Notes: generated by a model from the letters alone, not told the origin. 64,000 nucleotides of DNA from Gentiana macrophylla (GCA_026214975.1 JAOBSW010001145.1:1-64000); one strand, 5' to 3'. Shown: positions 1-9,709, numbered from the stretch's first letter. A program made the numbers and translations.

Positions 1-124
1 TAATAATCACTTATCATTAAATAGTACATATAAACAAGTGATTTAATATGAAATATATATAATTAACTCCGATTTAAGGTTATAATTGATGACATAAATA
101 GGTATATTTTAACCGTCATCATAG
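1..124. other. Unassigned AT-rich edge sequence
   Basis: This AT-rich stretch does not match the homologous region of copy B (near 8088-8110), where the env-like ORF should begin. Similarity to B starts near 125. It is either the end of another insertion into copy C or sequence beyond a deletion. No coding or repeat structure is visible. Confidence 0.4.
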
Positions 125-699
125 GCTAACCAACAACAATCCCAAAACCACAATTCAAACAAACCACCCGTTTATCGTCCAAACGGGATTTCCCAAACAA
201 AACAACACCAAACCACAACAAAACCACAATGCAGCCCATCCATTATCATCCATAACCATCCCAGATCACCACAAAGGAAGAAAAAATAAACAAAACAAGA
301 AGAAAAAAACCAATAAGGTGAATTTCATGTAAAAGAGTCGACTCGAAAATCGAACTCCAAAAAAAACGTGAAATAATCTACGAAAAGCTTATAAAATCTT
401 ACCAAGTACGCTGAAGGGATGATGATGATGATGATTAGAAGTCCTAACCGTGAATAATCGAACCCAAAGATTGGATTTTTCTCCCAAGAAAACCGCACAA
501 GCTAGGTCACCAAATCGAATTATCGGTTGCTTGTTGGAGGATTTGGGTTGAAGAATCAAAGAGAGGGGTTTGAGAGCTGTTCGTGGGACTTCGAATCGCC
601 CAATTTGGTGTAGAAACAAGGATTTTAGGGTAAAAGGAGGGCAAAAGTCGGGTTTGCAATTTAAATTTTCTGATGCGAATAAAGAATTGGAGCAGGGGG
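125..699 (-). other. Leader region of the lost env-like ORF, element C
   Basis: This is homologous to the B leader (8094-8670) and the E leader (57721-58289). It keeps the splice-donor-like TTG|GTAAG, with the intron starting at about 402 on the minus strand. The acceptor and the env-like start codon are missing because homology stops near 125. Open frames here, such as 507-812 and 389-619, do not keep the same frame between copies and are probably not genes. Confidence 0.5.
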
Positions 700-707
700 T
701 ATTTATA
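700..707 (-). promoter_or_regulatory. TATA box of putative internal promoter, element C
   Basis: TATAAATA on the minus strand, immediately downstream of the palindromic-word array at 717-973. B (8671-8678) and E (57713-57720) have TATATATA at the same place. The order array-TATA-leader-ORF copies the layout of the LTR promoter. Confidence 0.6.
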
Positions 708-716
708 GACGCAGGG

Positions 717-973
717 TTGAACGGGCGTCCAGGATACTGGACGGGCGTTCAGCTGGGGATCACATGAACTGGACGGGCGTCTGGAAGTCCAGACGTTCGT
801 CCAGATGTCCAAATCACGTACATAGTTGGAGGGAGTTTCTCAGACGGGCGTCCAAGAATTGTGGACGCTCGTCCAGTATTTTCAACGGGTGGACGGGCGT
901 TCAGCTGGGGTGGACGCTCGTCCAAGGCATACACATAGCAGACGGGCGTCCAATAGGCATGGACGCACGTCCA
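717..973 (-). repeat. ACGNNCGT palindromic-word array before env-like ORF, element C
   Basis: About ten copies of a 13-14 base word of the form (g/a)GACGnnCGTcca in 257 bases, for example ggacgggcgtctg and ggacgctcgtcca. The core ACG-two bases-CGT is self-complementary. Spacers vary from a few to about 25 bases with no fixed period. The array lies just upstream of the TATA box at 700-707. Confidence 0.85.
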
Positions 974-1110
974 AGGCAGAATTCAGCAAAAAGAAACTTA
1001 AGATTTTTCATTTAAATCAAACTCAAATTTTTATTTCATTATAAATAGTCATACAAAAACTTCAAATAACAAAATAAAAAACTGGAAAACACATAAAAAC
1101 ACTAGAAAAT

Positions 1111-1168
1111 AGTGGGTTGCCTCCCACCGAGCGCTTTTGTTTTACGTCGTTTGCTCGACGAAACAGCC
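1111..1168 (-). other. Intercistronic RNA motif 2 (double hairpin), element C
   Basis: This lies directly downstream of the small-ORF stop. On the minus strand: hairpin CGTCG-AGCAAA-CGACG, an A-rich linker ending AAAGCGC, then hairpin GTGGG-AGGCAA-CCCAC. It has the same architecture as motif 1 at 1685-1738 with different stem sequences. Confidence 0.7.
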
Positions 1169-1176
1169 TAACGACG

Positions 1177-1575
1177 CTAGTCATCGTAAATCGCCTCCCA
1201 ATCCACAATCCGGATCAGACGGCGGAGCATGTCAATAGCAGGGGGAAAATCATATTCGTCTTGTAAACCCCAGTCCTCGCCAGCAACATCCACACCTCGG
1301 AAATGCTCAGCTTGCAGCACTAGCGCCAAGTCAGTCAGCATCGGATCATTGAGGATCGTATACGGTCGTCCTAAAGTCTCCTGCAGGTCCTCTGAGCTAA
1401 AATCTCCACCTCCCGAAGATCGGGGCACAATGAGAACATACGTAACGGTCCTAATGCGGGTACTAATATCAAAATCTTCGTCCAAAATGATAGTCCCTCC
1501 GGGTCCGTCACCTAGAGTGATAAGTGGGATCCTACTAATGAAAGGAAACTCCTCTGGTAGAACTCCGTAATCCAT
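1177..1575 (-). CDS. Conserved acidic small ORF of the Athila-like family, copy C
   Basis: An uninterrupted ORF of 132 codons starting MDYGVLPEEF and ending with an acidic IYDD tail. I do not recognise the family. The protein is acidic, has no obvious transmembrane segment or signal peptide, and includes a glycine-rich stretch (GDGPGGT, near residue 20) and a C-terminal segment with FPPAIDMLRRLI. I chose the internal ATG because it is shared by B and E; an upstream ATG at 1608 exists only here. It lies between pol and the env-like ORF, with a structured RNA motif on each side. Six or so amino-acid differences from copy B sit alongside more numerous silent differences, which suggests past selection on the protein. 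Function is unknown. Confidence 0.7.
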   Translation of the reverse strand: MDYGVLPEEFPFISRIPLITLGDGPGGTIILDEDFDISTRIRTVTYVLIVPRSSGGGDFSSEDLQETLGRPYTILNDPMLTDLALVLQAEHFRGVDVAGEDWGLQDEYDFPPAIDMLRRLIRIVDWEAIYDD

Positions 1576-1684
1576 ATCTAAAAACACAGCTAAACTGAAC
1601 AGATTCAAACAAAAACTTAATTAGACTTAAGATAAAACTAAATCACAGAAAAAAAACAATAAAAGAGAGTACTAATATAATAAG

Positions 1685-1738
1685 GGATATCTAGGATGCC
1701 TCCTAGTGGCGCTTTTGGTTAATGTCGTTAGCTCGACA
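1685..1738 (-). other. Intercistronic RNA motif 1 (double hairpin), element C
   Basis: This follows the end of pol. Minus strand: hairpin TGTCG-AGCTAA-CGACA, linker TTAACCAAAAGCGC, hairpin CTAGG-AGGCAT-CCTAG. It is homologous to B 9654-9707 and E 56707-56754. Confidence 0.7.
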
Positions 1739-1744
1739 CTCTTT

Positions 1745-3532
1745 TTAAGATCAGCCTGGATCAGGCCATTTAACCTTTCTGCCAGCCACTACCCCGTGTA
1801 AGCTCTGATCAGTCGTGTGGCTGCAGAAACAACATCTAACACATGGGGTTAATTCTTTAATTGCCTTCCATACACGTTTAAACTTCCCCATGGTTGATTT
1901 CTTCTTCTTCTGACGACGTTTCAATTGTTGTTCCCTTTCAAACTCTTCCATGTCCCAACTACCTGCTATAACTTCTTCAGAAGGACCACTACCGTCATCC
2001 TCAGAGAACAAATCGGGCGAAAACTTGTCAAATTCATTGACTTCTGAAGTACCACACCCGAGGATATCGAGGAATCAAACAATCAAAGGTTGTTCCTTGG
2101 CTTGACCAATGTAATGCTTTCACCTTTGACCATTCACTCGGAACGGCTGGTCACCATAACCTCGTAGTTCTAAAACACCTCCAGGAATGATTTGGAGAAT
2201 TTCAAAGGGACCGGACCATCGTGTCCTCAGCTTACCAGGGAACAGATGTAACCTGGAATTGTACAATAAAACTTGTTCCCCTACTTGGAATTCTCGCTTC
2301 TTGATTTTAGCATCGTGAAGGAGTTTTGTCTTTTCCTTACTTATCCTGGCGCTTTCGTAGGCCTGAAGTCTAAATTCGTCTAACTCATGCAACTGTTGCA
2401 GTCGATGTTTTCCACAAGATTGGGTATCGAAGTTTAAAAACTTCGTGGCCCAATATGCTCTATGCTCTAACTCAACTGGCAAGTGGCATGGTTTACCATA
2501 AACCATTTGGTAGGGTGATGTACCCATGGGGGTCTTATAGGCAGTTCGATATGCCCACAGTACATCATCCAACTTTAAACTCCAGTATTTTCTATGACTG
2601 TTAACTGTTTTCTCCAGGATCTTCTTTAAACTTTGGTTGCTTCTTTCAACCTGACCACTAGTCATAGGATGATATGGTGTACCAGTTTTGTGCCGGACAC
2701 CATATTTCTCAAGAACTTTCTCCAGAGGTCGGTTACAAAAGTGTGTCCCTTCATCACTAATCAAGGCTCGTGGACACCCGAATCTCACGAAGATGTTTTT
2801 CTTTAGAAACTTCATGACCGTCTTATGATCATTGTGAGGCGTGGCTTGAGCCTCCACCCATTTCAAAACGTAATCCACACAGACTAAGATGTATTTATTT
2901 CCACAAGATGATGGGAATGGTCCCATAAAATCGATGCCCCATACATCAAAGACTTCACATTCTAGGATGGGTTTCAATGGCATGTCAAAACGCCTTGTTA
3001 GAGCTCCGGTTCTTTGACACCTATCACAAGCTTTACAGAAAGCTTATGTATCTTTAAAGATCGTGGGCCAATAGAAACCGGATTGAAATATCTTAGCAAC
3101 GGTTTTCCAAGGACCAAAGTGTCCTCCAGTGGGTCCACTGTGGCATTGCTCAATGATATCACGTTGCTCAGATTCAGGTACACATCTCCTTAGCAAACCA
3201 TCTTTACAAATCTTGAAGAGGTAAGGTTCATCCCAAACGAATGTTTTCAAATCAGCGAAAAATTTCTTCTTCTCCTGATAAGAAAATTCTGGATCAAGAT
3301 ATTGGGAATGAAGGTAGTTTACGATGGAAGAATACCATGGAACATCTGGAGCACAACCGTCGATAAGCATGATATTCTCCAGAGGAAAGTAAAGGTCTAT
3401 ATCGTCAGGGTCATCCTTTTCCTCACTCAACATTCTGGAAACATGATCAGCTACTACGTTTTCACTGCCCTTTTTGTCTTTAATTTGGACATCAACTCTT
3501 GTAGGGTTAGTATCCAACGTAGTAAGCGCGGT
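1745..3532 (-). pseudogene. pol: Pol 3' half (integrase and C-terminal tail), element C
   Basis: This encodes the end of RNase H and the whole integrase of the Athila-type polyprotein. The HHCC zinc region begins near 3145 ([11 protein letters not shown]). The catalytic core has [23 protein letters not shown] and the E of [10 protein letters not shown]. The Athila-typical [19 protein letters not shown] follows, then an acidic C-terminal tail near 1751-2011. It is broken by nonsense or frame changes near 3045, between 2983 and 2998, and near 2120, where a conserved cysteine codon became TGA. It is interrupted at 3532 by element B and joins the part that resumes at 22547. Confidence 0.85.
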
Positions 3533-5132
3533 TGTCACGGATTTTATGCAATGAAAAACAACAAGTAATATTATTTATAAATCCGATATACCTCAAGTGC
3601 AAGGATCGTAGTAAAGAGGTTAATACCGGGTCGATCTTACGGGGAACTGACGATTGTTAATCCTAGTTTTTATTTAACTAAACTATGCCACGAAAACTAA
3701 CCTAAACAGCAAATAGAGCTAAACGAGACTGAAAGTAAAAATAACACGGATGTAAAAACTGGACAAAAGAATGAATCTAAAGCCATGGAAAATACGGGCT
3801 GTGAACAATTTAAACTACAACTAAACCTAAGATGCAATAAGAAAATTTGACTAAACTAAACAATTCAAGTTTTAGGGGATTAAATTCAGATATAACGAGC
3901 AAACGAGCAATTGATCCACCTATCCTATCAACATTCAATTCCTAATCAGATTAATTCATGACTTCTAACCAAGTTGTGATTCACCTCATCTAAAGTACGA
4001 ACCCTAATTTCTTAGATAGTCCATCTATTAATCTCTATCTTTCGATCTAAGATTAACGTTTTTTCTAACCAAAGATGTGAACTTTAATGTTTCTAATCTA
4101 GAAATCTAAAATATTAACTCTCGTTATGTAGATCAAATAACTATTCTTTTATCATGGGGATCTAGGGTTTACATGATTTTCATCAAAGTAAAACAATCAA
4201 GCGTGCACATCTTTCGATATAATTGCAATAAACTTTCAAACATGATAAAGAAACAACTTGTATTAAAAACTCACAAATTAATCAAGATTCGAATCTGAAT
4301 AGTTGACGGATAGGCTTCACAACGCTCGTTCAAGGGCTTTAGCCTATAAGCATCCTCTTGAAAGCTTGGAATTGTTGAAGAAAAGAACATAAAACTAACT
4401 AATTTAATCTAGGATTTAAGTGCATAAAATTGAAGGAAAAGTATGTAAAAACGCAGCCTGAGCCGCCCCTAGGATTAGGGTTTTGAGTAATGTGTAATGA
4501 TATCCCCCTAGGGTCGAAAATAGCGCTGGTATTTATAGAAAATAAAGTCGGCTGTGCTGAGGCGGTGGACGGACGCCCGTCTGGATGTATGGACGCCCGT
4601 CCAGATTGTATAAACTTCTTCGAGTCGGGCCGAGTCTTCATCAGACGCCCGTCCTTCACAAAATTGGACGCTCGTTCACTGAAAATCTGAACATCCTGAA
4701 CCAAATTTCTCCTGGGACTTTCGTCCACATCTTGAGCCTTTCGTCCACTCGGACCTTGATTCAAGCTTCGGACGCTTGATCCGAGATTGACTTAATCTTG
4801 ATCTTTCCATACTTATCTCTTTTTCTTCAATTCAAATCATCATTATCTCTTCTATCATCAATGTAATTCGACTCTTATCTCTTTTTGATCATCATTTGAG
4901 CATCAAACATGTACCTATAACACATCAAAACATCGCAAAACGTAATATCATCCAAATAATCATAAAATCGAAATTAAAACACCAAAATTAACCTATTTTG
5001 CGAATAACTCCTTAAAAACCTCATTTACTCAATAAGTCCATTAAACACTCGTTTATTATGCAAATTTATACAAATATGAGGGAAATTATCATAAAATATA
5101 TCAATATAAATCGTATAAATTCACTCTTAACA
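3533..5132 (-). repeat. 3' LTR of element B
   Basis: About 1.6 kb, starting TGTTAAGAG and ending CCGTGACA on the minus strand (TG...CA). It matches the 5' LTR at 18050-22541 outside the nested element. It contains a TATA box at 4530-4537 and an array of ACGNNCGT words upstream of it. Confidence 0.9.
4530..4775 (-). promoter_or_regulatory. LTR promoter of B (3' LTR): TATA box plus palindromic-word array
   Basis: TATAAATA at 4530-4537 on the minus strand. Upstream of it (4567-4680) are four good ACGNNCGT words (gacgcccgtctgg, ggacgcccgtcca, agacgcccgtcct, ggacgctcgttca). Beyond 4700 there is a degraded stretch where the 5' LTR of the same element has three further words. Confidence 0.65.
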
Positions 5133-5170
5133 ATTCCCCCACACTTAGCTTTTGCTCGTCCCGAGCAAAA
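5133..5170 (-). other. Polypurine tract and adjacent hairpin, element B
   Basis: On the minus strand a perfect 9-base-pair hairpin (TTTTGCTCG, loop of three, CGAGCAAAA; 5150-5170) is followed by GTGTGGGGGAA, the polypurine tract that would prime plus-strand synthesis, next to the LTR start. The same hairpin occurs in E at 61211-61231. Confidence 0.8.
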
Positions 5171-5588
5171 CAAAACGAAAATCAAGGCTCGGAAAAAAGA
5201 ACAGACATCTCAGACAGTATAGCATAGATCCAATAAATCAGAAGTTCACCACTGTGTGTGCATAGCCATAGAAAACTTCCACTAAATCCAAACTTGAGAA
5301 ACTCAAAGCAAAACTAGCTAATACCCCATCGTAGACTAGCAATAAATGACACTCATAAGATGTACCCTACAAACGTAAAATATCCCGAAAAGAATGATTG
5401 AATATATCTATTGCCTTTCTGAAATACTCAGAGGATAATCCCTACAGCATATCTTTCAGTTTCTACTGGGGATAAGATAGACGATAACTTAGTCTTACAT
5501 TCATTTCATACCACTTCTTATATGAGTTGATTTAACTAGTTCACTTTTTAAACGCACATCAGAATGAGCTCTTGCCCTCATAGCAGAA

Positions 5589-5697
5589 TAGGATATTCGA
5601 GATATACCCTACCTTACTCAAATCATAAGGCAGCTTCTTCTGATTGTCGTGAGCTTTTAGTCATCATTGTGGTATAGGACATACGTGGTATACCCTA
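5589..5697 (-). other. Duplicated hairpin pair in 3' UTR, element B
   Basis: Two related hairpins in tandem. One spans 5589-5611 with stems TAGGGTAT/ATATCCTA and loop ATCTCGA. The other spans 5675-5697 with ten-base stems including G-U pairs and loop CAC. They correspond to E 60769-60791 and 60681-60705. Confidence 0.6.
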
Positions 5698-6617
5698 TCG
5701 CACTCAAATCATTGACTAGCTTTCGACACACCCAAATTAATTCAACTTTTTCTCTTTAATTACAACTTTTCAACAACATTAGTTACGTTTTACTTATCAC
5801 ATTCAAACCTTAGATATTCACAGTATAACATACTTCGGATCTAAATACAAACTATCATAAACCTCAAGATATATACGTAGCACTAAGCACACGACTTATA
5901 AGATAACAAAAATCACTAATCAAAAGGGGTATAACTTTATAAATTAGCTCATCATTCACTATGGCTTGTGAAAAATAGATCTCAGGTGAAACAACTAACT
6001 TATCAAACATATGATATATAGCTTGGATGACTATAAAAATAATGAACAAAGATTATGCATTGCTTACTCGGGACAAAACAAAAACAAAAATGTCAAATTT
6101 TTTTTGAAAATTCTAGCTCATTTTGCATAGACTGGTAACGAATTAAGCAAATGTATAGATACATATCAAATCATTCCCTCCCCCACACTTAAATATCAAC
6201 ATGTCCTCATGTTGTGCAGAATTAAAGAAAAGATAAAGGACTTAGCTGATTTCAATAGATACGCGAATCGGTGGTCAGGCCGGGGCCTACGTAGTGACAA
6301 TTAAAACTCGACAACACCGCTAAAAAGATACCTGCACTACTTGACAAACACGGTAAAACCTCGGGGAAAACGGGGAGTTATACCAAAAGAAAGGATATAG
6401 CAAAATTGAGTAATAGTAAAAGATAAAACATTCAACACATCCAAAAGTTTAAACAGAGTAGAAATGAAAGTACAGATGCCTTATGGCTTACACGATTCAC
6501 TAGGAAAAATAAACAGTAGCTATATGAAAAGTACAACGAATCACGTAATGAAAAGTAGCAGGACAAAACAACCATCGTATCAAAGAAAAAACAAAAGCTA
6601 GAATCAGAAAAATAAGA

Positions 6618-8087
6618 TCAGTGCTTCCCTGGTGCCGCAGAATCATCAGCCGGAGGTGATCCACCCGCAGGCGAGTCAAGCTGCTCCTCATCAGTAGACG
6701 ACTCAGACTCATCCAGAACATACGCAATGGCTTGCTCAACCTCGTCTGAATAAATGTAATCGATAATGCTCGGATCGAAGACTCTGTCGTCCCGTATAGG
6801 CCGGCCCTCACTCATACACTTCAAAATAGTTAAAATATTGTTCTGAGAAGTCCTTATATCCTCCATCCAGTTCCGTACACTGTTAGCCATACTCAACCTC
6901 ATCCGGACTGAGGGAGTTAAAGTAGGAAGGGAGGATGCTCGAGGCGGTGCTGAAGAAGAACCGGGCTCATGTGGTACTTCAGCCTCAGTCTCAGTCTGAC
7001 CGGTAGTCTTCACCTTCTCCCGTTGCAAGAACCTTGGATTCTTCGGTTTGTGATCGGTCTTGTACTCGGGAACTCTAGCATCTTGACAGAGACCGTGGAT
7101 CAAATGTGGACATATCAAGCACCTAGTATACACTTTCTGATTCATGGCCATCTCGTCGAAAATCGCTTGTCCTACATCAACATTTAGCTGGAAGTTCAAG
7201 GCATATAACATTCCTAGGTCACCAATGTGAAAATTAGTCAGGTTGTTCTTAGGTAACAACCTGTTCTGAATAAACCGACATTGGACCTTCCAATCTTCCG
7301 TCCAACTCGTGGACACCAATTCCTTTCTGGCCCCGCCCGGTCTTAGTGTCCACGGCACCTCCGGGCACACCAACAACCGTAACTCCTCCAACGGATCCTC
7401 ACCGGCATCCTGCTTGGCCTTTATCGCCTCCTTGTAGTCCAACCCCTCAAAAGGATCTAACCCGTACTTCCCATTGATAACCGCCGGTGTAAATGGCACC
7501 TTAACTCCTCGAACAGTGACCACCCCAGTTTCCAAATCCGTCTCCGAACAGTTCGCATAAAACTCACGAACTAGGGTAGCATTGACAGGAGTTCTAGGGG
7601 TTTTCATCAGGACACCCCACTTTCTATCCGTAAGCAGCTTAGCAAAAGCGGGATCAACCTTGGTCTCAAGGACGGCTCGCTCTATCAACATCGTCCTCGT
7701 CAGATAATGCTTATTATAGACCTCCATCGCCTTAGGGTTGATGAATCTACGTGCAAATGGAATAGGGATAGAGGGCCTCACATTCTGCCTAGCCGGTTCT
7801 ACTTGCTCAGGTGGATCCTCGGTTCTACGCCCCGGCTCAATGTCATCTCTCTCTTCCCGAGACTCTGACACCCTAGTCCGCATCCTCGCTAATGGCTCAT
7901 CATCAGTTTTAGACCCAGACTCATCTCGTAAAGAAACCCTAGATTGACCCCTAGGCGGATTCTGACGTTCACCTATATGGATGCCTCGGTTTGGATTGAC
8001 TAATGCGGGGTCTATAGTCTTTTTCTTTTTAGCAGGCTCAGTAGCAACCCCCTTACCATGCCTCTTCATCACCTCTTTACGAACCAT
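6618..8087 (-). CDS. Env-like third ORF of Athila-like element B (putative plant transposon protein type)
   Basis: An intact ORF of 489 codons in the place where Athila elements carry an env-like gene. The N-terminus is basic (MVRKEVMKRHGKG). An acidic, proline-rich linker follows. The core, about residues 110-320 (ARRFINPKAMEVYNKHYLTR to the NKVYTRCLICPHLIHGLC region), resembles the widespread 'putative plant transposon protein' domain. The tail is acidic and serine-rich (DESESSTDEEQ). I see no signal peptide and no hydrophobic segment long enough to span a membrane, so calling it an envelope rests on position only. E has a broken homologue at 58296-59770, and C has lost it. Upstream are a possible leader intron, a TATA box and the palindromic-word array. 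Function is unknown. Confidence 0.75.
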   Translation of the reverse strand: MVRKEVMKRHGKGVATEPAKKKKTIDPALVNPNRGIHIGERQNPPRGQSRVSLRDESGSKTDDEPLARMRTRVSESREERDDIEPGRRTEDPPEQVEPARQNVRPSIPIPFARRFINPKAMEVYNKHYLTRTMLIERAVLETKVDPAFAKLLTDRKWGVLMKTPRTPVNATLVREFYANCSETDLETGVVTVRGVKVPFTPAVINGKYGLDPFEGLDYKEAIKAKQDAGEDPLEELRLLVCPEVPWTLRPGGARKELVSTSWTEDWKVQCRFIQNRLLPKNNLTNFHIGDLGMLYALNFQLNVDVGQAIFDEMAMNQKVYTRCLICPHLIHGLCQDARVPEYKTDHKPKNPRFLQREKVKTTGQTETEAEVPHEPGSSSAPPRASSLPTLTPSVRMRLSMANSVRNWMEDIRTSQNNILTILKCMSEGRPIRDDRVFDPSIIDYIYSDEVEQAIAYVLDESESSTDEEQLDSPAGGSPPADDSAAPGKH

Positions 8088-8093
8088 GGTGAA

Positions 8094-8373
8094 CTAAGGC
8101 TACACAAACAACAATCCCAGCCCCAAAATCAAACAAAACCACCCGTTTATCGTCCAAACGGGTTTCCCAAATAACACAACACCAAACCACAAAAAACCAC
8201 AATGCAGCCCATCCAACATCATCCATAACCATCCCAGATCATCAACCAAGAAAGAAAAATAAACCAAACAAGGAGAAGAAAACAAATAAGGCAAGTTTAT
8301 GTAAAAGAGTCGACTCGAAGATCGAACTCAAGAAAAATGTGAAATAATCCACGAAAAGCTTATAAACTCTTAC
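8094..8373 (-). other. Predicted leader intron before env-like ORF, element B
   Basis: The donor is TTG|GTAAGAG (intron base at 8373) and the acceptor TTAG|TTCACCATG, ending at 8094, seven bases before the start codon. The donor is identical in core in C (near 402) and E (58018), and the acceptor aligns with E. The length, about 280 bases, is usual for a plant leader intron. No transcript evidence is available here. Confidence 0.45.
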
Positions 8374-8670
8374 CAAGTACGATGATGGGATGATGAATAA
8401 ACGGATTAGAAGCACAAACAATGCCAAAACGAACCCAAAGATTGGATTTTTCTTCAAAGAAAACCGCACCAACTAGGTCACCCAATCGAATTATCTGTTG
8501 TTTGTTGGAGGATTTGGGTTGCAGAATCAACGAGAGGGGTTTGAGAGCTGTTTGTGACACTTTGAATCGCCCAATTTGGTTTAGAAATGAAGATGTTAGG
8601 GCGAAGGAGGGCAAAAGTCGGGTTATGCAATTCAAATTTTCCGATTCGAATAAAAAATGGAAGCAGGGGG

Positions 8671-8678
8671 TATATATA
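8671..8678 (-). promoter_or_regulatory. TATA box of putative internal promoter, element B
   Basis: TATATATA on the minus strand, about ten bases downstream of the array at 8689-8943 and about 580 bases before the env-like start. The position is conserved in C and E. Confidence 0.6.
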
Positions 8679-8688
8679 GATGCAGGTC

Positions 8689-8943
8689 TGAACGGGCGTC
8701 CATGATACTGGACGGGCGTTCATCTGGGGATCACATGAACTGGACGGGCGTCTGGAATCTCAGATGTGCGTCCAGTTGTCCAAATCACGTACAGAGTTGA
8801 AGGGAGTTTATCAGACGGGCGTCCAAGAATTTTGGACGCTCGTTCAAGGTTTCCAAAGGACGGACGGGCGTTCAGGAAGTGTGGATGCTCGTCCACTGTA
8901 ATACATATCAGACGGGCGTCCAAAGGCATGGACGCACGTCCAA
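8689..8943 (-). repeat. ACGNNCGT palindromic-word array before env-like ORF, element B
   Basis: Ten words in 255 bases, for example ggacgggcgttca, agacgggcgtcca and ggacgctcgttca; two have drifted in the core (gatgtgcgtcca, ggatgctcgtcca). Order and spacing closely follow C 717-973. Confidence 0.85.
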
Positions 8944-9075
8944 GGCAGAATTCAGCAAAACTTTAAAAATTTTCATTTAAATCAAACCCAAATTTTTATT
9001 TCATTATAATAAACTCATACAAAATTTCAAATAACAAATAAAAACGTGGAAAAACAAATAAAAATACTAGAACAT

Positions 9076-9132
9076 AGTGGGTTGCCTCCCACCGAGCGCT
9101 TTTGTTTTACGTCGTTGGCTCGACGAAACAAC
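9076..9132 (-). other. Intercistronic RNA motif 2 (double hairpin), element B
   Basis: Downstream of the small-ORF stop. Minus strand: CGTCG-AGCCAA-CGACG, linker with AAAGCGC, then GTGGG-AGGCAA-CCCAC. Confidence 0.7.
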
Positions 9133-9142
9133 CTAACTAACG

Positions 9143-9541
9143 CTAGTCATCGTAAATCTCCTCCCAATCCACAATCCGGATCAGACGGCGGAGCATGTCA
9201 ATAGCAGGGGGAAAATCATACTCGTCTTGTAAACCCCAGTCCTCGCCAGCAACATCCACTCCTTGGAAATGTTCAGCTTGCAGCACTAGCGCCAAATCTG
9301 TCAGCATCGGATCATTGAGGATTGTATACGGTCGTCCTAAAGTCTCCTGCAGGTCCTCTGAGCTAAAATCTCCACCTCCCGAAACTCGGGGAACAATAAG
9401 AACATAGATAACGGTCTTGATGCGGGTACTAATATCAAAGTCTACGTCCAAAATGATAGTCCCTCCGGGTCCGTCACCTAGAGTGATAAGTGGGATCCTA
9501 CTAATGAAAGGAAACTCCTCTGGTAGAACTCCGTAATCCAT
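9143..9541 (-). CDS. Conserved acidic small ORF of the Athila-like family, copy B
   Basis: 132 intact codons, start MDYGVLPEEF, end EEIYDD, colinear with copy C (1177-1575) and with the frame-broken copy E (56882-57279). There is no recognisable catalytic motif, membrane segment or cysteine cluster. It lies about 110 bases after motif 1, and motif 2 follows its stop within about 15 bases. It has stayed open while pol of the same element collected several breaks, which is consistent with, but does not prove, a real product. It could be an accessory protein or the N-terminal exon of the env-like product. Confidence 0.7.
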   Translation of the reverse strand: MDYGVLPEEFPFISRIPLITLGDGPGGTIILDVDFDISTRIKTVIYVLIVPRVSGGGDFSSEDLQETLGRPYTILNDPMLTDLALVLQAEHFQGVDVAGEDWGLQDEYDFPPAIDMLRRLIRIVDWEEIYDD

Positions 9542-9653
9542 ATCTAAAACACTGCTAAACTGACAGATACAAACAAAAGCTTAATAAGGCTAGAAACTTA
9601 AAACGACTAAAGCAATAAAAAGTATAAAACAAAAGTAACTAATATTAGAAAGG

Positions 9654-9707
9654 GATATCTAGGATGCCCCCTAGTGGCGCTTTTGGTTAATGTCGTTAGC
9701 TCGACAC
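9654..9707 (-). other. Intercistronic RNA motif 1 (double hairpin), element B
   Basis: Immediately after the end of pol. Minus strand: TGTCG-AGCTAA-CGACA, linker TTAACCAAAAGCGC, then a second hairpin with stems CTAGG and CCTAG around a GGGCAT loop. Confidence 0.7.
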
Positions 9708-9709
9708 TG

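Larger units (their letters stand above)
125..3532 (-). mobile_element. Athila-like Ty3/gypsy element C, 3' portion
   Basis: This is the 3' part of an Athila-lineage LTR retrotransposon on the minus strand. From right to left it holds the second half of pol, RNA motif 1, a small conserved ORF, RNA motif 2, a palindromic-word array, a TATA box and the leader of an env-like ORF. It is cut at 3532 by insertion of element B, and its other half resumes at 22542 at the matching codon of pol. The left end is lost near 125 before the env-like ORF begins. The 3' LTR is not in the window. Confidence 0.85.
5133..6617 (-). other. Long 3' untranslated region between env-like ORF and 3' LTR, element B
   Basis: About 1.5 kb without a believable gene, homologous to E 59771-61248. 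It contains the hairpin pair at 5589-5697 and ends in the polypurine tract. Its conservation between B and E despite lacking ORFs points to noncoding function or simply recent common descent. Confidence 0.6.

Noticed and set aside
507..812. Open frames in the env-like leader (507-812, 8478-8723, 57733-58062)
   Set aside because: They read through the palindromic words and the TATA region. Similar peptides arise only because the DNA is conserved, and starts, ends and frames differ between copies.
717..973. Repeated short units that could be taken for a CRISPR array
   Set aside because: Units are about 13 bases with irregular spacers and degenerate sequence, recur inside plant retrotransposons, and have no cas genes.
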